Source: JASLDZ01 sp965199975 (GTDB lineage: Bacteria > Pseudomonadota > Alphaproteobacteria > Caulobacterales > Caulobacteraceae). Taken from it: a stretch of DNA of 64,000 nucleotides. Where the stretch lies: positions 2,914,001-2,978,000 of the forward strand of contig OZ241340.1 in NCBI GenBank assembly GCA_965199975.1. The letters run 5' to 3'. Of this stretch, positions 53,212 through 61,706 are shown one piece after another; the stretch's first letter is position 1, and each line of letters starts with the position of its first letter. A program made the position numbers and the translations under genes. The notes beneath the pieces are model-generated. The model saw only the letters and a list, made by a program, of their open reading frames with translations, was not told where the DNA came from and ran no database searches.

Positions 53212-53736
53212 GTGGGTCACCCGTGCGCCCTTTGCTTGCTCCTGGGCGAGCTGGCCGACGCCTCGGCGCTGGCGACCCGGCAGTATCCGGAGGTCGCGGT
53301 GCTGGGCGAAGACCGCTCGATCGCGCGCCGGACCTTCGACGACCTCATCGCGCAGGGCGCGCTGCGCTCCGGAGGAACCTTCGTGGCCCAGGTCACCGGC
53401 GGGCGCCCGGAAGGCCACACGCCCTTCAATCTGACCGTCGTGGGCGACAAGGGCGAGCTGTCGCTGAGCGGCGGCGCGCCGCGTGGCTTCCAGTCCGGTC
53501 GCCTGGCGCTCTCCCTCGACGGCGAGGTGCAGGCGGTGGACGAGGGGGAGCTGGCCTCCTTGCCCGACCCGGCCGTGAACGTCGGCGGGGTGTACGCGCG
53601 CCTGCGCGACGACATCACGAACGAGACCCGCACCTCGCCCGATTTCGACCATGCCGTGCGGCTGACGCGGCTGATCGACGACCTCCTCGCGTCCTCGGAG
53701 GAAGGCCGCCGGCGGCAGGCCGAGGGATGGCCCTGA
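53212..53736 (+). pseudogene. Remnant of Gfo/Idh/MocA oxidoreductase (C-terminal half)
   Basis: Open frame whose product resembles only the C-terminal half of Gfo/Idh/MocA dehydrogenases (TGGRPEGHTPFNLTVVGDKGELSLSGG, ending PDFDHAVRLTRLIDDLLASSEEG). The NAD-binding Rossmann domain that should precede it is absent; the frame runs into unrelated sequence just after the GlxA gene. Full-length members have about 350-380 residues, so roughly half is lost. The same pattern of 5' truncation recurs in the next four fragments. Confidence 0.7.
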
Positions 53737-53827
53737 CAGGACGGCGCCGACCGTGGCTGACGGTTCTGCACCCTTCAGCCCGGTTGCGATCGGCACGCCC
53801 CTGCCCATCGTCGGGCTTCGAGGCGCC

Positions 53828-54028
53828 TTGAGCGAGGAGGGCTACTTCCACCCCGCCAACGGCCGCGCCGTCGCCCGCAACCTGGCCGATTGCCACGTGC
53901 CGGCCTGCGCAGACGTGCAGAGGATCACCCTCGACGTGCTCGACATCCCCGATCCGGCGATGGGCGATCTCTGTGCGCGGGGCTTCGCAGAGATCGGGAC
54001 GAACAACACGCCCGCCGCGATCGGCTCC
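53828..54028 (+). pseudogene. Remnant of molybdopterin-binding xanthine/aldehyde dehydrogenase C-terminus
   Basis: A ~67-residue stretch (SEEGYFHPANGRAVARNLADCHVPA, DIPDPAMGDLCARGFAEIG, PAAIG) that looks like the extreme C-terminus of the large subunit of xanthine dehydrogenase-type enzymes (YagR group, about 730 residues). Nothing of the rest of that protein is present. The open frame continues past the similarity into unrelated sequence. Confidence 0.55.
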
Positions 54029-54136
54029 GCCCTGGTCAAGGTGCGGATCAGCGCCGATCTCTACCTTGCCTCGGGCAAGGTCATCGGAGCCTGCGGTTCG
54101 ACCACAAAACCTCATGGGTCGGCTCGCCGTCGACGC

Positions 54137-54315
54137 TCACTGGCCGAGCTCGAGCACGGCGTCCGCGAAGAAGTCGGGCGCTTCCTGCAGCAGGTTGTGG
54201 CCGACGCCCTTCAGCACCGTCTGTCGCCGCAGCCTGGTGAAATGCGGCGCGGTCTTCGCGGGGTCGGACGGCGGATCGACGCCGTCGTCGGCGCCTTCCA
54301 GCACGATCGCGACGG
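54137..54315 (-). pseudogene. Remnant of alpha/beta hydrolase C-terminus
   Basis: On the minus strand the frame reads VAIVLEGADDGVDPPSD, then FTRLRRQTVLKGVGHNLL and QEAPDFFADAVLELGQ before the stop at 54137. This is the usual end of alpha/beta hydrolases, including the catalytic His in GVGHN. Only about 60 residues survive. It is inverted between two plus-strand remnants. Confidence 0.7.
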
Positions 54316-54318
54316 CGC

Positions 54319-54662
54319 TTCGGCAGGCGGCGCACGAATCGCCCGACCACCGCGAGGGGCTCGAGAACGTCGCGCTGGCTTATCTCACCTTCGCCCGGAC
54401 GCATCCGGCGCTCTACGAAGCCATGTTCACTCTGCCGAGCGGACTGCGTTTCGCGCAGGCCGAAACCCGGCTGGAGCTCAGGGACGCCTTCGAGGCGCTC
54501 GCGGCTGTCGTCCCGCCGTCGAGCGGCGATGTCTCCGTCGCCACCGAGACGCTTTGGGCGGCCCTGCATGGACTGGCCGAGCTGGAGCGTTCGGGTCGGA
54601 TCAGGCAGAGCGCGCGCGGCGAGCGGGTGGCGCTCGTCGTGCTCCGACTTTTCGGATCTTGA
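54319..54662 (+). pseudogene. Remnant of TetR regulator (ligand-binding domain only)
   Basis: The frame encodes a TetR-type C-terminal domain (LENVALAYLTFARTHPALYEAMF, then ETLWAALHGLAELERSGRIR) but no DNA-binding helix-turn-helix. Similarity starts where the inverted hydrolase remnant ends, so a junction lies near 54,316-54,320. Confidence 0.7.
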
Positions 54663-54727
54663 AACCAGCCTTTGAAGTCGCGCTACGACCGGATCCGAGC
54701 GGCTGATTCACGGCGCGCAGTCGGGTC

Positions 54728-55156
54728 TCACGCGTTTCTCAGCGGCTTGCGAGGAGTATGCGCCTCGAGCGCCTTGCGATCGATCATCATGGCCACGCCC
54801 GCCAAGGTGATCGCGCCCGCGACCAGCTTCGGGAGGGTCAGCGGCCCGTGCAGCAGCAAGGCGGACAGGCGCAAGGCGATCACCGGCGCAGCGTAGTTGA
54901 AGGTATTGGCCAGCGTGGGCGAGACCTCGGCGTTGAGCGCCAGGAAGACCGCGTATCCGATCAACGTGCTGGCCACGATCAGGACAGCCAGCGCCCCCCA
55001 GGCCGGCAGGGGAATGCGCGCAAGGTTGGGGCTCGCGGCGATGCCCGACTCGGTGACGATCGCGTCGAGCGCCAATCCGGCCGCCGCCAGCTGCGCCGTG
55101 AGTCCGACCACGGGGTCGTCTAGACCGTCCCTGGACAGAAGCGCCGCTCTTCCCAA
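54728..55156 (-). pseudogene. Remnant of EamA/DMT transporter (C-terminal half)
   Basis: A membrane-protein fragment with about four helices (GALAVLIVASTLIGYAVFL, YAAPVIALRLSALLLHGPLTL, KLVAGAITLAGVAMMI). It corresponds to the second EamA repeat of drug/metabolite transporters, which normally span about 300 residues; the first repeat is missing and the first ~20 codons do not look homologous. Confidence 0.65.
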
Positions 55157-55310
55157 AACACTGCACAGCGTCGACGTAGCCAGCTTGGATCGGCTGCACC
55201 CGGGCGGAACCGTTGGCGAGATCGACGCGGGTTTTCGGATCGGCAGCCTCCGCAGGAGTCGTACGCGCCGCAGGCAGCGGCTTCAGTCGGCCAGGCGATG
55301 GAAGGCGAGC

Positions 55311-56984
55311 CTAGCGTGCGGCGATCGTGGCGGCGCGGATGGCCTTGAATTCCGACCCGCGGTTCCAGGTCGGCCACGCGCGGTCGTCGGCCAAGCGGGC
55401 GCCCACGGCGTAGAGCAGGGCCACGTCCTGGGCGGCGCCACGCAGGTCCCAGTCGGCGCTCCAGGCGTCGCCGGGCTTGTGGTAGCGCTCGGCGACGTAG
55501 CGGGCGACCCAGGCGTCGCCCGCCGCGCGGCCGCCGGACACGAGGTCTGGGCCGCCGCCGATGGCCATGAGGAGGAGCGTCGGCACCCCGCGCTTGGCCA
55601 GGGAGAAGTGGTCGGCGCGGTAGAACAGGCCGCGCTCGGGATGGCTGTCGGGGGTGATCGTGCGGCCCTGCGTCGCCGCGGCGCGGGCGAGGTCCCCCTC
55701 CAGGCTGTCCTGGCCTGCGCCCACCAGCACAACGTCGCGCGCCGGCCCGGCCGTCTGCAGGATGTCCATGGTGAGGTCGGCCGCGGTGGTGGCCAGGGGA
55801 TGGGTGGGATGCTCGGCGTACCACTCCGAGCCCAGGAGGCCGCGCTCCTCGGCGGTCCACAAGCCGAACACCACCGTGCGGCGCGGGCGCGGGCCGTGGG
55901 CGAAGGCGCGGGCGATCTCCAGCACGCCGGCCACGCCCAGGCCGTCGTCGTTGGCGCCGGGGCGGATCGTGCGGCCCTGCGCGTCGGGCGCGCCCACGCC
56001 GTAGGCGTCCCAGTGGGCGCCGTACATCACCGTCTCGTTCGGCGCTCCATCGCCGGGCAGCTCGGCCAGCACGTTGTGGCTGCGCACCTGCGAATGCGCG
56101 ACGGGCGCGGACAGGGCGAAGCGCGCGCCGCCCAGCGCGACCGGGGTGAAGTCGGCCCGGCGAGCGCGGACCTCCTGCACGGCCAGGTCGAGGCCGGCGC
56201 GGTGGAACAGGGCGGCCGCCGCGTCGTGCTGCAGCCAGCCCTGCATCAGGAGCGGCTGGGGCGCGCCGGCCGGGCGCACCACGTCGTAGCTCTCCCCCTG
56301 GGGCGCGATGACCGTGCTCCAGCCGTAGCCGGCGGCGGGCGCATCGTGGACGATCAGCGCACCCACCGCGCCGCGGCGCGCCAGCTCCTCGTACTTGTAG
56401 GTCCAGCGGCCGTAGTAGGTCATGGCCTTGGCGCCGAACTTGCCGGCCACGGGCTCGCCCGGCGCGGCGGCGAAGTCGGGGTCGTTGACCAGCACCACGG
56501 CCACCTTGCCGTGCAGGTCGACGCCCTTGAAGTCGTCCCACCCCCGCTCGGGGGCGTGCACGCCGTAGCCCACGAACACCATGGGCGCGCCGGCGATCCT
56601 CAGCGCGTCCACCGGGCGCACGGTGGAGACGTAGGCCGCCTGCGCCTGCGCCCAGCGAATCGGGGCGCCAAGCCCCGCCACCGCCATGGCCACCGGCGCG
56701 CCCAGCCGGGTGCGCACCAGCGGCACGGCCTGCGTCCAGCTTCCGCCCGGGCCGGCGGGCTTGAGCCCCAGCGCCTTGAGGCGGCCGACCAGGTAGTCGA
56801 CCGTGCGCGCCTCGCCCGGCGTGCCGGGGGCGCGGCCCTGGAAGGCGTCGGACGCCAGCACCTTCACCGTGGCCGAGAGGGCGGCGGGGTCGATACGTGC
56901 AGGCGCAGGAGCGGGCGTGGGTGCGGCCTGCGCCTGCGTCGCCACAGCGGCCAGCGCCGCAGCCGTGATCCATCGCGTGCGCAT
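55311..56984 (-). CDS. M28 family zinc peptidase with PA domain
   Basis: Secreted or periplasmic aminopeptidase-like enzyme of 557 residues. It has a signal peptide (MRTRWITAAALAAVATQAQA), then an inserted PA domain (KVAVVLVNDPD, ELARRGAVGALIVHDAP). Zinc ligands are visible: His324 and Asp326 region (YGAHWDAYG), Asp346/347 (GANDDGLGVAGVLE), catalytic Glu379-Glu380 (LWTAEERGLLGSEW), and a late His in RYHKPGDAW. The start at 56984 places the signal peptide first. It is downstream of the sulfotransferase (68 bp). Confidence 0.92.
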   Translation of the reverse strand: MRTRWITAAALAAVATQAQAAPTPAPAPARIDPAALSATVKVLASDAFQGRAPGTPGEARTVDYLVGRLKALGLKPAGPGGSWTQAVPLVRTRLGAPVAMAVAGLGAPIRWAQAQAAYVSTVRPVDALRIAGAPMVFVGYGVHAPERGWDDFKGVDLHGKVAVVLVNDPDFAAAPGEPVAGKFGAKAMTYYGRWTYKYEELARRGAVGALIVHDAPAAGYGWSTVIAPQGESYDVVRPAGAPQPLLMQGWLQHDAAAALFHRAGLDLAVQEVRARRADFTPVALGGARFALSAPVAHSQVRSHNVLAELPGDGAPNETVMYGAHWDAYGVGAPDAQGRTIRPGANDDGLGVAGVLEIARAFAHGPRPRRTVVFGLWTAEERGLLGSEWYAEHPTHPLATTAADLTMDILQTAGPARDVVLVGAGQDSLEGDLARAAATQGRTITPDSHPERGLFYRADHFSLAKRGVPTLLLMAIGGGPDLVSGGRAAGDAWVARYVAERYHKPGDAWSADWDLRGAAQDVALLYAVGARLADDRAWPTWNRGSEFKAIRAATIAAR

Positions 56985-57052
56985 GACCGCCCTCCCCCGC
57001 CTCAGATGGCTAGACAAAGCAGCCCCGCGGCCCAGGGGCAACCGCCGCACGC

Positions 57053-57811
57053 TCAGCCTTGCGCCCAGCCCGAGACGTCCAGCCCCGAGCGCGCGGCGAA
57101 GGCCTGCAGATCGTCTGCATAGAGCGCGCCCAGGAGCGCGCGGTCCTCGTCGGTCAGCTTCGAGCCCAGGTCGCGGCTCACGCCCACGTTGGCGTGCAGC
57201 GCCGGCGCCGGCGCCGCGGGGGGCGCGACGCCCAGGAAGCGCGACACCTGCGCCACCGTGGCGGCGGGGTCGGCGTCGAGATCCTCCGAACGCAGCGCCA
57301 GCACCCGCTCGGGCCCGAACAGGGCGTATGCGCGAGCGAGCTGGGGCGCATAGAAGCCACGCTCCACGTAGGAATACACCCGGTGCTGGCCGGGCGAGGC
57401 GGGGTCGTCCACCCGCGCGCGGCCCTCGCGGATGGCCCAGGCGAAGGGGGCGGCGTCGAACCCGCGCGCCTTTTCCATGCGCCAGTGCGACCAGGCGCGC
57501 TCCACCGGGTCGCGGAACATCAGCACGAGCCGCATGTCCGGCCGATAGCGGGCGATGCGCTCCAGCGACGGCGTCCAGTAGACGTAGATGGGGGTCGCCT
57601 CACCCAGCCGGTCGCGACCCTCCAGGCCCGCGAACTTCGCGTGATAGCCGGCGTAGTCCGGCGCGGCCCAGTCCTGCGCCTCGTCGTCGAAGAAGTGCAG
57701 CTCCTTCTCGTCGGGCAGGCCGAGCTGCGGGTGGCGCTGCAGCTGGGCATGCAGGGCGGTGGTGCCGCCCTTCTGCACGCCGGCGATCAGAAAATCGACG
57801 CGACGCTCCAC
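57053..57811 (-). CDS. Sulfotransferase
   Basis: PAPS-dependent sulfotransferase of 252 residues. The 5'-phosphosulfate loop is near the start (FLIAGVQKGGTTALHAQL), HPQLGLPDEKELHFFDD follows, and the 3'-phosphate block is LVLMFRDPVERAWSHWRME (about 94-113). LGEATPIYVYWTPSLERI is typical of the heparan-type Sulfotransfer family. Location in a surface polysaccharide cluster suggests it modifies a glycan. It starts 9 bp after the glycosyltransferase stop. Confidence 0.92.
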   Translation of the reverse strand: MERRVDFLIAGVQKGGTTALHAQLQRHPQLGLPDEKELHFFDDEAQDWAAPDYAGYHAKFAGLEGRDRLGEATPIYVYWTPSLERIARYRPDMRLVLMFRDPVERAWSHWRMEKARGFDAAPFAWAIREGRARVDDPASPGQHRVYSYVERGFYAPQLARAYALFGPERVLALRSEDLDADPAATVAQVSRFLGVAPPAAPAPALHANVGVSRDLGSKLTDEDRALLGALYADDLQAFAARSGLDVSGWAQG

Positions 57812-57820
57812 GAAGGGCGC

Positions 57821-59065
57821 TCAGACGGCCAGGGCGGCGGCGCGCGCCTCGTCGATCACCTTGAGCCAGGCCGGTTCGCACAGGCGCGTGCGGTCCCAGC
57901 GCTCGATGGCCGAGCGACGCGCCGCCTTGCGGATGTCGTCGAAGCGCTCGCGCTGGGTGCACGCCTCGATCATGGCGGCCGAGAGCGCCTCGGTGTCGAT
58001 GAAGGGCAGGAGGCGCCCGTCCACCCCATCGGTGATGGCGTCCTGCACCGGCCCCGTGTCGGAGCCGATCACGTAGGCCTCGCAGGCCATGGCCTCCAGG
58101 CACGACCAGGAGAGCACGAACGGATAGGTGTAATAGACGTGCGCCGCCGCGATCGAGACCGCGTCCAGCATCACGTCGTGGGGCACGGCGCCCATGAAGT
58201 GCACGCGGCTCATGTCGAGCCGCGGGCCCACCTCCTCCAGCATGCGCTCGGCCCAGGTGCGGCCCTCGCCGGCGTCGCCGCCATAGCCGCGCTGGCCCTT
58301 GTTCCCGATCAGCACGACGTGCGCGTCGGGCGCGGCCTCCAGCAGCGCCGGCAGGGCGCGCATGAAGACGTTGAAGCCCCGCAGCGGCTCGAAATTGCGG
58401 TTGATGAAGGTCACGATCGGCGTCGAGCGATCGAGCGTCGGCCCGTCCTTGATCTTCAGCCGGGCGTCCGGCCGCGGCTTGATGCGGTCGGTGTCGACGC
58501 CCTCGTGGATGGTGTGCAGGCGCGGCTTGAACACGGGCGGGAACTGGCTGGCCTGGAAGCGCGTGGGCGCCACGATGGCCTCGGCGCCCACGTAGGCCAG
58601 GGCGAGGGTGGCGTTCTTGGCCTCGATGCGCCAGCGCTCGTCCTCGCCCGGCTGGCCGAACTCGGGGTCGAAGCCCACGTCGGCGCCGGTGGCGTGGTAG
58701 TAGAACTCCCCGTGCAGCACCTGGCGGGCGCGGGGGAAGACGTCGTGGAGGAGCAGCGTCTCGCCCCAGCCGGGGTGGCCCACGATCACGTCGGGATCGA
58801 AGCCCCGCGCCTTGAGGTCCACCGCCACCTTGGCCGCGGCCTGGGCGCGCAGGAAGTCGGCCTCGGCGCGCACGGCGTAGGCGAACACGTCCTTGCCGGT
58901 GCCGCGCCCCAGCTTCCAGTGGCGCACCGGGATGTCGGCGGAGCGCGCCGTGGGGCTGCCGATCGCCGCACATCGCCAGCCCCGCGCCTTGAGCGCCGCC
59001 GCAATGAAGCCGAACTGGGCGGGGAAGTTGTTGTGGACGAACAGCACGTCCGCGCGATCGCCCAT
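57821..59065 (-). CDS. Glycosyltransferase family 4 protein
   Basis: GT-B glycosyltransferase of 414 residues. The N-terminal domain starts VLFVHNNFPAQFGFIAAALKARG. The C-terminal domain has RNFEPLRGFNVFMRALPALLEAAPDAHVVLIG, HFMGAVPHDVMLDAVSIAAAHVYYTYPFVLSWSCLEAMACEAYVIGSDTGPVQDAI with the conserved Glu-x7-Glu-like acceptor region. ATG at 59065 is preferred to a GTG 9 bases upstream because an AGG motif precedes it. It is divergent from the M23 gene, 63 bp apart. Confidence 0.92.
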   Translation of the reverse strand: MGDRADVLFVHNNFPAQFGFIAAALKARGWRCAAIGSPTARSADIPVRHWKLGRGTGKDVFAYAVRAEADFLRAQAAAKVAVDLKARGFDPDVIVGHPGWGETLLLHDVFPRARQVLHGEFYYHATGADVGFDPEFGQPGEDERWRIEAKNATLALAYVGAEAIVAPTRFQASQFPPVFKPRLHTIHEGVDTDRIKPRPDARLKIKDGPTLDRSTPIVTFINRNFEPLRGFNVFMRALPALLEAAPDAHVVLIGNKGQRGYGGDAGEGRTWAERMLEEVGPRLDMSRVHFMGAVPHDVMLDAVSIAAAHVYYTYPFVLSWSCLEAMACEAYVIGSDTGPVQDAITDGVDGRLLPFIDTEALSAAMIEACTQRERFDDIRKAARRSAIERWDRTRLCEPAWLKVIDEARAAALAV

Positions 59066-59128
59066 CCGCCGCACCTCGTCTCGCGCCGACCCGTGGCGCG
59101 CGGCGCCGTTCTAGAGGAGAAGCCCCGC

Positions 59129-60145
59129 ATGCGTCGACGCCTCATCGCCGCGGCCGCCGCCGCCGCCCTGCCGCTCCTCCTGGGTGCGGCGCCCCCGCCC
59201 CCTCCCGCCGGCGCGCCGGTGCTGGACTTCCCGCTGGCCTGCGAGCTCGGCCGCACCTGCTTCGTCCAGCGCTACCTCGACCGCGACCCGGGCCCAGGCG
59301 CGGCCGACTACACCTGCGGCTCCGACACCCAGGACGGCCACAACGGCACCGACATCCGCCTGCGCGACTTCGCCGACATGCGCCGGGGTGTGGACGTCCT
59401 GGCCATGGCCCCCGGCCGCGTGCTGCGCACCCGCGACGGCGAGCCCGACGTCTCCGTGCGCACCCGCGGCCTGCAGAACCTGGACGGCAAGAACTGCGGC
59501 AACGCCGTGGTGATCGACCACGGGAACGGCTGGGAGAGCCAGTCCTGCCACATGGCCCGCGGCTCGATCCGGGTGAAGCCGGGCGACCTCGTGCGCGCCG
59601 GCCAGCCCATCGGCCGCGTCGGCCTCTCGGGCGAGACCGAATTCCCCCACCTGCACGTCGGGATCAGCCACGCCGGCCAGGCGGTGGACCCCTTCGCCCC
59701 CGGAGCGGGGACGCCCCCGGGCGCGTCGCCGCGCACCTGCGGCTCGGGCGCCAGCCTGTGGCGCCGCACCCCGCCCTACCTCACCCGCGTGGTGGTCAAC
59801 ACGGGCTTCGCCGACCGCGCGGTGGACATGGCCGCCATCGAGGCCGGCGCCATCGCCCCGCCTGCACCCACGGCGCCGATCCTGGCCGCCTACGCGCGCC
59901 TGATCGACCTCAAGGCCGGCGACCGCCTCTCGCTGACCCTGATCGGCCCCGGCGGCCAGGTGCTGGCCCCCGCCGTCCAGCCCCCGCTGAGCGCCAACGA
60001 GCAGATCGGCTACATCCTGGCCGGCAAGCGCCGCCCCCCCACCGGCTGGCCCCGCGGCGTCTACCGCGCCGTGCTCAAGGTGGAGTCCGCCGGCAGGCCC
60101 GTAGTCACCCGCGCGTGGGAGATGACGCTGGCGCCCCCCGCATGA
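59129..60145 (+). CDS. M23 family metallopeptidase
   Basis: Secreted LytM-type peptidase of 338 residues. A signal peptide (MRRRLIAAAAAAALPLLLGA) is followed by the zinc-binding HNGTDIRL (His71, Asp75) and the C-terminal HLHVGIS that supplies the remaining His; DVLAMAPGRVLRTRDGEPD and GKNCGNAVVIDHGNGWESQSCHM lie between. Unusual features are several Cys (FPLACELGRTC, DYTCGSD, NLDGKNCGN, SQSCHM), probably disulfide-forming. A strong ribosome binding site (GAGGAGAAG) precedes the ATG. Confidence 0.92.
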   Translation: MRRRLIAAAAAAALPLLLGAAPPPPPAGAPVLDFPLACELGRTCFVQRYLDRDPGPGAADYTCGSDTQDGHNGTDIRLRDFADMRRGVDVLAMAPGRVLRTRDGEPDVSVRTRGLQNLDGKNCGNAVVIDHGNGWESQSCHMARGSIRVKPGDLVRAGQPIGRVGLSGETEFPHLHVGISHAGQAVDPFAPGAGTPPGASPRTCGSGASLWRRTPPYLTRVVVNTGFADRAVDMAAIEAGAIAPPAPTAPILAAYARLIDLKAGDRLSLTLIGPGGQVLAPAVQPPLSANEQIGYILAGKRRPPTGWPRGVYRAVLKVESAGRPVVTRAWEMTLAPPA

Positions 60146-61170
60146 GCCCTGTGGAGTCGCTGCGCGCCGCGCCGCGGCTCTGCATCTTCTCCCAGCACCA
60201 CCCGCAGGGCCGGCTGCCCGCCTACGTGCGCCTGCACCTGGAGGCGATCCGACGCGCCGGCTACCGCGTCGTGCTGGTCGCGGCCGGAGGGCTGGCGGCT
60301 GAGGAAGGCCGCGCCGCCGAGGCCCTGTGCGATCTCGTTCTGGCGCGCGAGAACGTCGGCTACGACTTCGGAAACTGGCGCCACGCCCTCCTCCACCTGG
60401 GAGAGCTGCAGGCCGAGCGGCTGCTCCTCGTCAACGACAGCGTCTACGGCCCGTTCGCAGACCTGGGCCGCTGGCTCGACGCCCTGACCGCCACCCCGGC
60501 CGACATGTGGGGCGCCATCGAGTCGGAGGCCTTCGGGCGCCACCTGCAGAGCTGGCTGCTGGTGCTGAGCCCCGCAGCCCACCGCTCGCCCGCCTTCCGT
60601 GAGCTTCTGCGCGATCCGGTGGACCCGGCGCTGCGCAAGTGGGCGCTGGTCGAGCGCTACGAGCTCGGCCTGAGCCGGCGCCTGCTGGAGGCGGGCCTGC
60701 GCCTCGCCGCCGCCTACGTCGCCGAGGAGCACGGCGCCCTGGCGCGGAGGCTCGCCTACAATCCCTGCGGCGTGCTGTGGCGCGAGCTCGTCGAGGGCCC
60801 CGTGCCCTACGTGAAGGCCAGCATCCTGCGCGCCAACCCCACCCTCTCCCCTGGCGTGGGCCGCTGGCGGCGGGTGTGCGACCCGCTCGACCCCCGCGTC
60901 GCCGCCGCCGCCGCACAGGACCTCGCCACCCGCGATGCCCGCCCGCCGACCACCCTGTGGTCCCGCTGGCGCGCCTCCCTGGACCGCAAGAACCCGGTCG
61001 ACTGGCCGGAGGTGCAGGCGGTGCTGCGGGCGGATTACGGGCGACGGCCCGCGTCGCCCGAAGGTGGGACCGCCGAGCTTGCATACCGCCTCGCAAGCGG
61101 TGTGGGCGCGCAGGTCAGGCGTTCGGCTTGTGGGCGACGGCCCAGAGATCGAACAGGTCGCCGCGCCTGA
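60142..61170 (+). CDS. Rhamnan synthesis F (RgpF)-like protein
   Basis: A 342-residue protein of the RgpF group, involved in polysaccharide synthesis. The N-terminal CIFSQHHPQGRLPAYVRLHLEAIRRAGYRVVLVAAGG, then CDLVLARENVGYDFGNWRHAL and ERLLLVNDSVYGPFADL are the family blocks (yDFGxW and NDSvyGP). The C-terminal 30-odd residues are Arg-rich and overlap the 3' end of the methyltransferase gene on the other strand by 56 bp. The start overlaps the M23 stop (ATGA), so they are co-transcribed. Confidence 0.85.
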   Translation: MSPVESLRAAPRLCIFSQHHPQGRLPAYVRLHLEAIRRAGYRVVLVAAGGLAAEEGRAAEALCDLVLARENVGYDFGNWRHALLHLGELQAERLLLVNDSVYGPFADLGRWLDALTATPADMWGAIESEAFGRHLQSWLLVLSPAAHRSPAFRELLRDPVDPALRKWALVERYELGLSRRLLEAGLRLAAAYVAEEHGALARRLAYNPCGVLWRELVEGPVPYVKASILRANPTLSPGVGRWRRVCDPLDPRVAAAAAQDLATRDARPPTTLWSRWRASLDRKNPVDWPEVQAVLRADYGRRPASPEGGTAELAYRLASGVGAQVRRSACGRRPRDRTGRRA

Positions 61171-61693
61171 CCTTGATCGGGTCGAACCCGGCGCGGAGCA
61201 GGTGTCGCCCAAGCGTCGTCGGCGTGAAGCCCGTGCGATGCGACATGAAGATGTGGCCGAGTGCGATCTGGCGCCCATAGCCGAACACCATGTCGAGCGG
61301 CGTGATCGGGCCGGAGGGCGAGGCGTAGGCGGGCTGTTCCAGCTTGTCCTCGGCGATCAGCTTGGCCACCGCCTGGATGTCGGGGCAGGTGATCAGACAA
61401 AAGCCGCCAGGCTTCAAGACGCGGAAGAACTCCGCGAAAGCGACCGGCACTTGGTGCGCCTGCAGGTGCTCGACGTTGTGCGACGACCACAGCGCATCCA
61501 TTGATCCCGAAGCGACGCCCGGCATGTCGGTCATGTCGCCGACGATGTCGGGCTCGACGCCCGCGTCGATGTCGAAGCGGACTTCGCGCCAATCCTCGCC
61601 GTGAAAGGTGCGGTGCAGCTTGTCCCGCCGCTTCTCGCCACAGCCCACGTGCAGCACGGTCTTCTCGCGCACCGGTTCCAGGGTCGTGCTCAT
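61115..61693 (-). CDS. SAM-dependent methyltransferase (class I)
   Basis: A 192-residue methyltransferase. Motif I is VLHVGCGEKRRDKLHR, VRFDIDAGVEPDIVGDMTD is the following acidic strand, and SMDALWSSHNVEHLQAHQVPVAFAEFFRVLKPGGFCLITCPD covers motifs II-III. It resembles methyltransferases acting on glycan or small-molecule acceptors in polysaccharide clusters. It is transcribed with the frameshifted glycosyltransferase (13 bp upstream) and converges on the RgpF-like gene with a 56-bp overlap. Confidence 0.9.
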   Translation of the reverse strand: MSTTLEPVREKTVLHVGCGEKRRDKLHRTFHGEDWREVRFDIDAGVEPDIVGDMTDMPGVASGSMDALWSSHNVEHLQAHQVPVAFAEFFRVLKPGGFCLITCPDIQAVAKLIAEDKLEQPAYASPSGPITPLDMVFGYGRQIALGHIFMSHRTGFTPTTLGRHLLRAGFDPIKVRRGDLFDLWAVAHKPNA

Positions 61694-61706
61694 CGCGAGG
61701 ACATCT

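Noticed and set aside
57059..59128. Open frame of over 600 codons upstream of and in frame with the M23 peptidase
   Set aside because: It is antisense to the sulfotransferase and glycosyltransferase genes; the real M23 start with signal peptide and ribosome binding site is at 59129.
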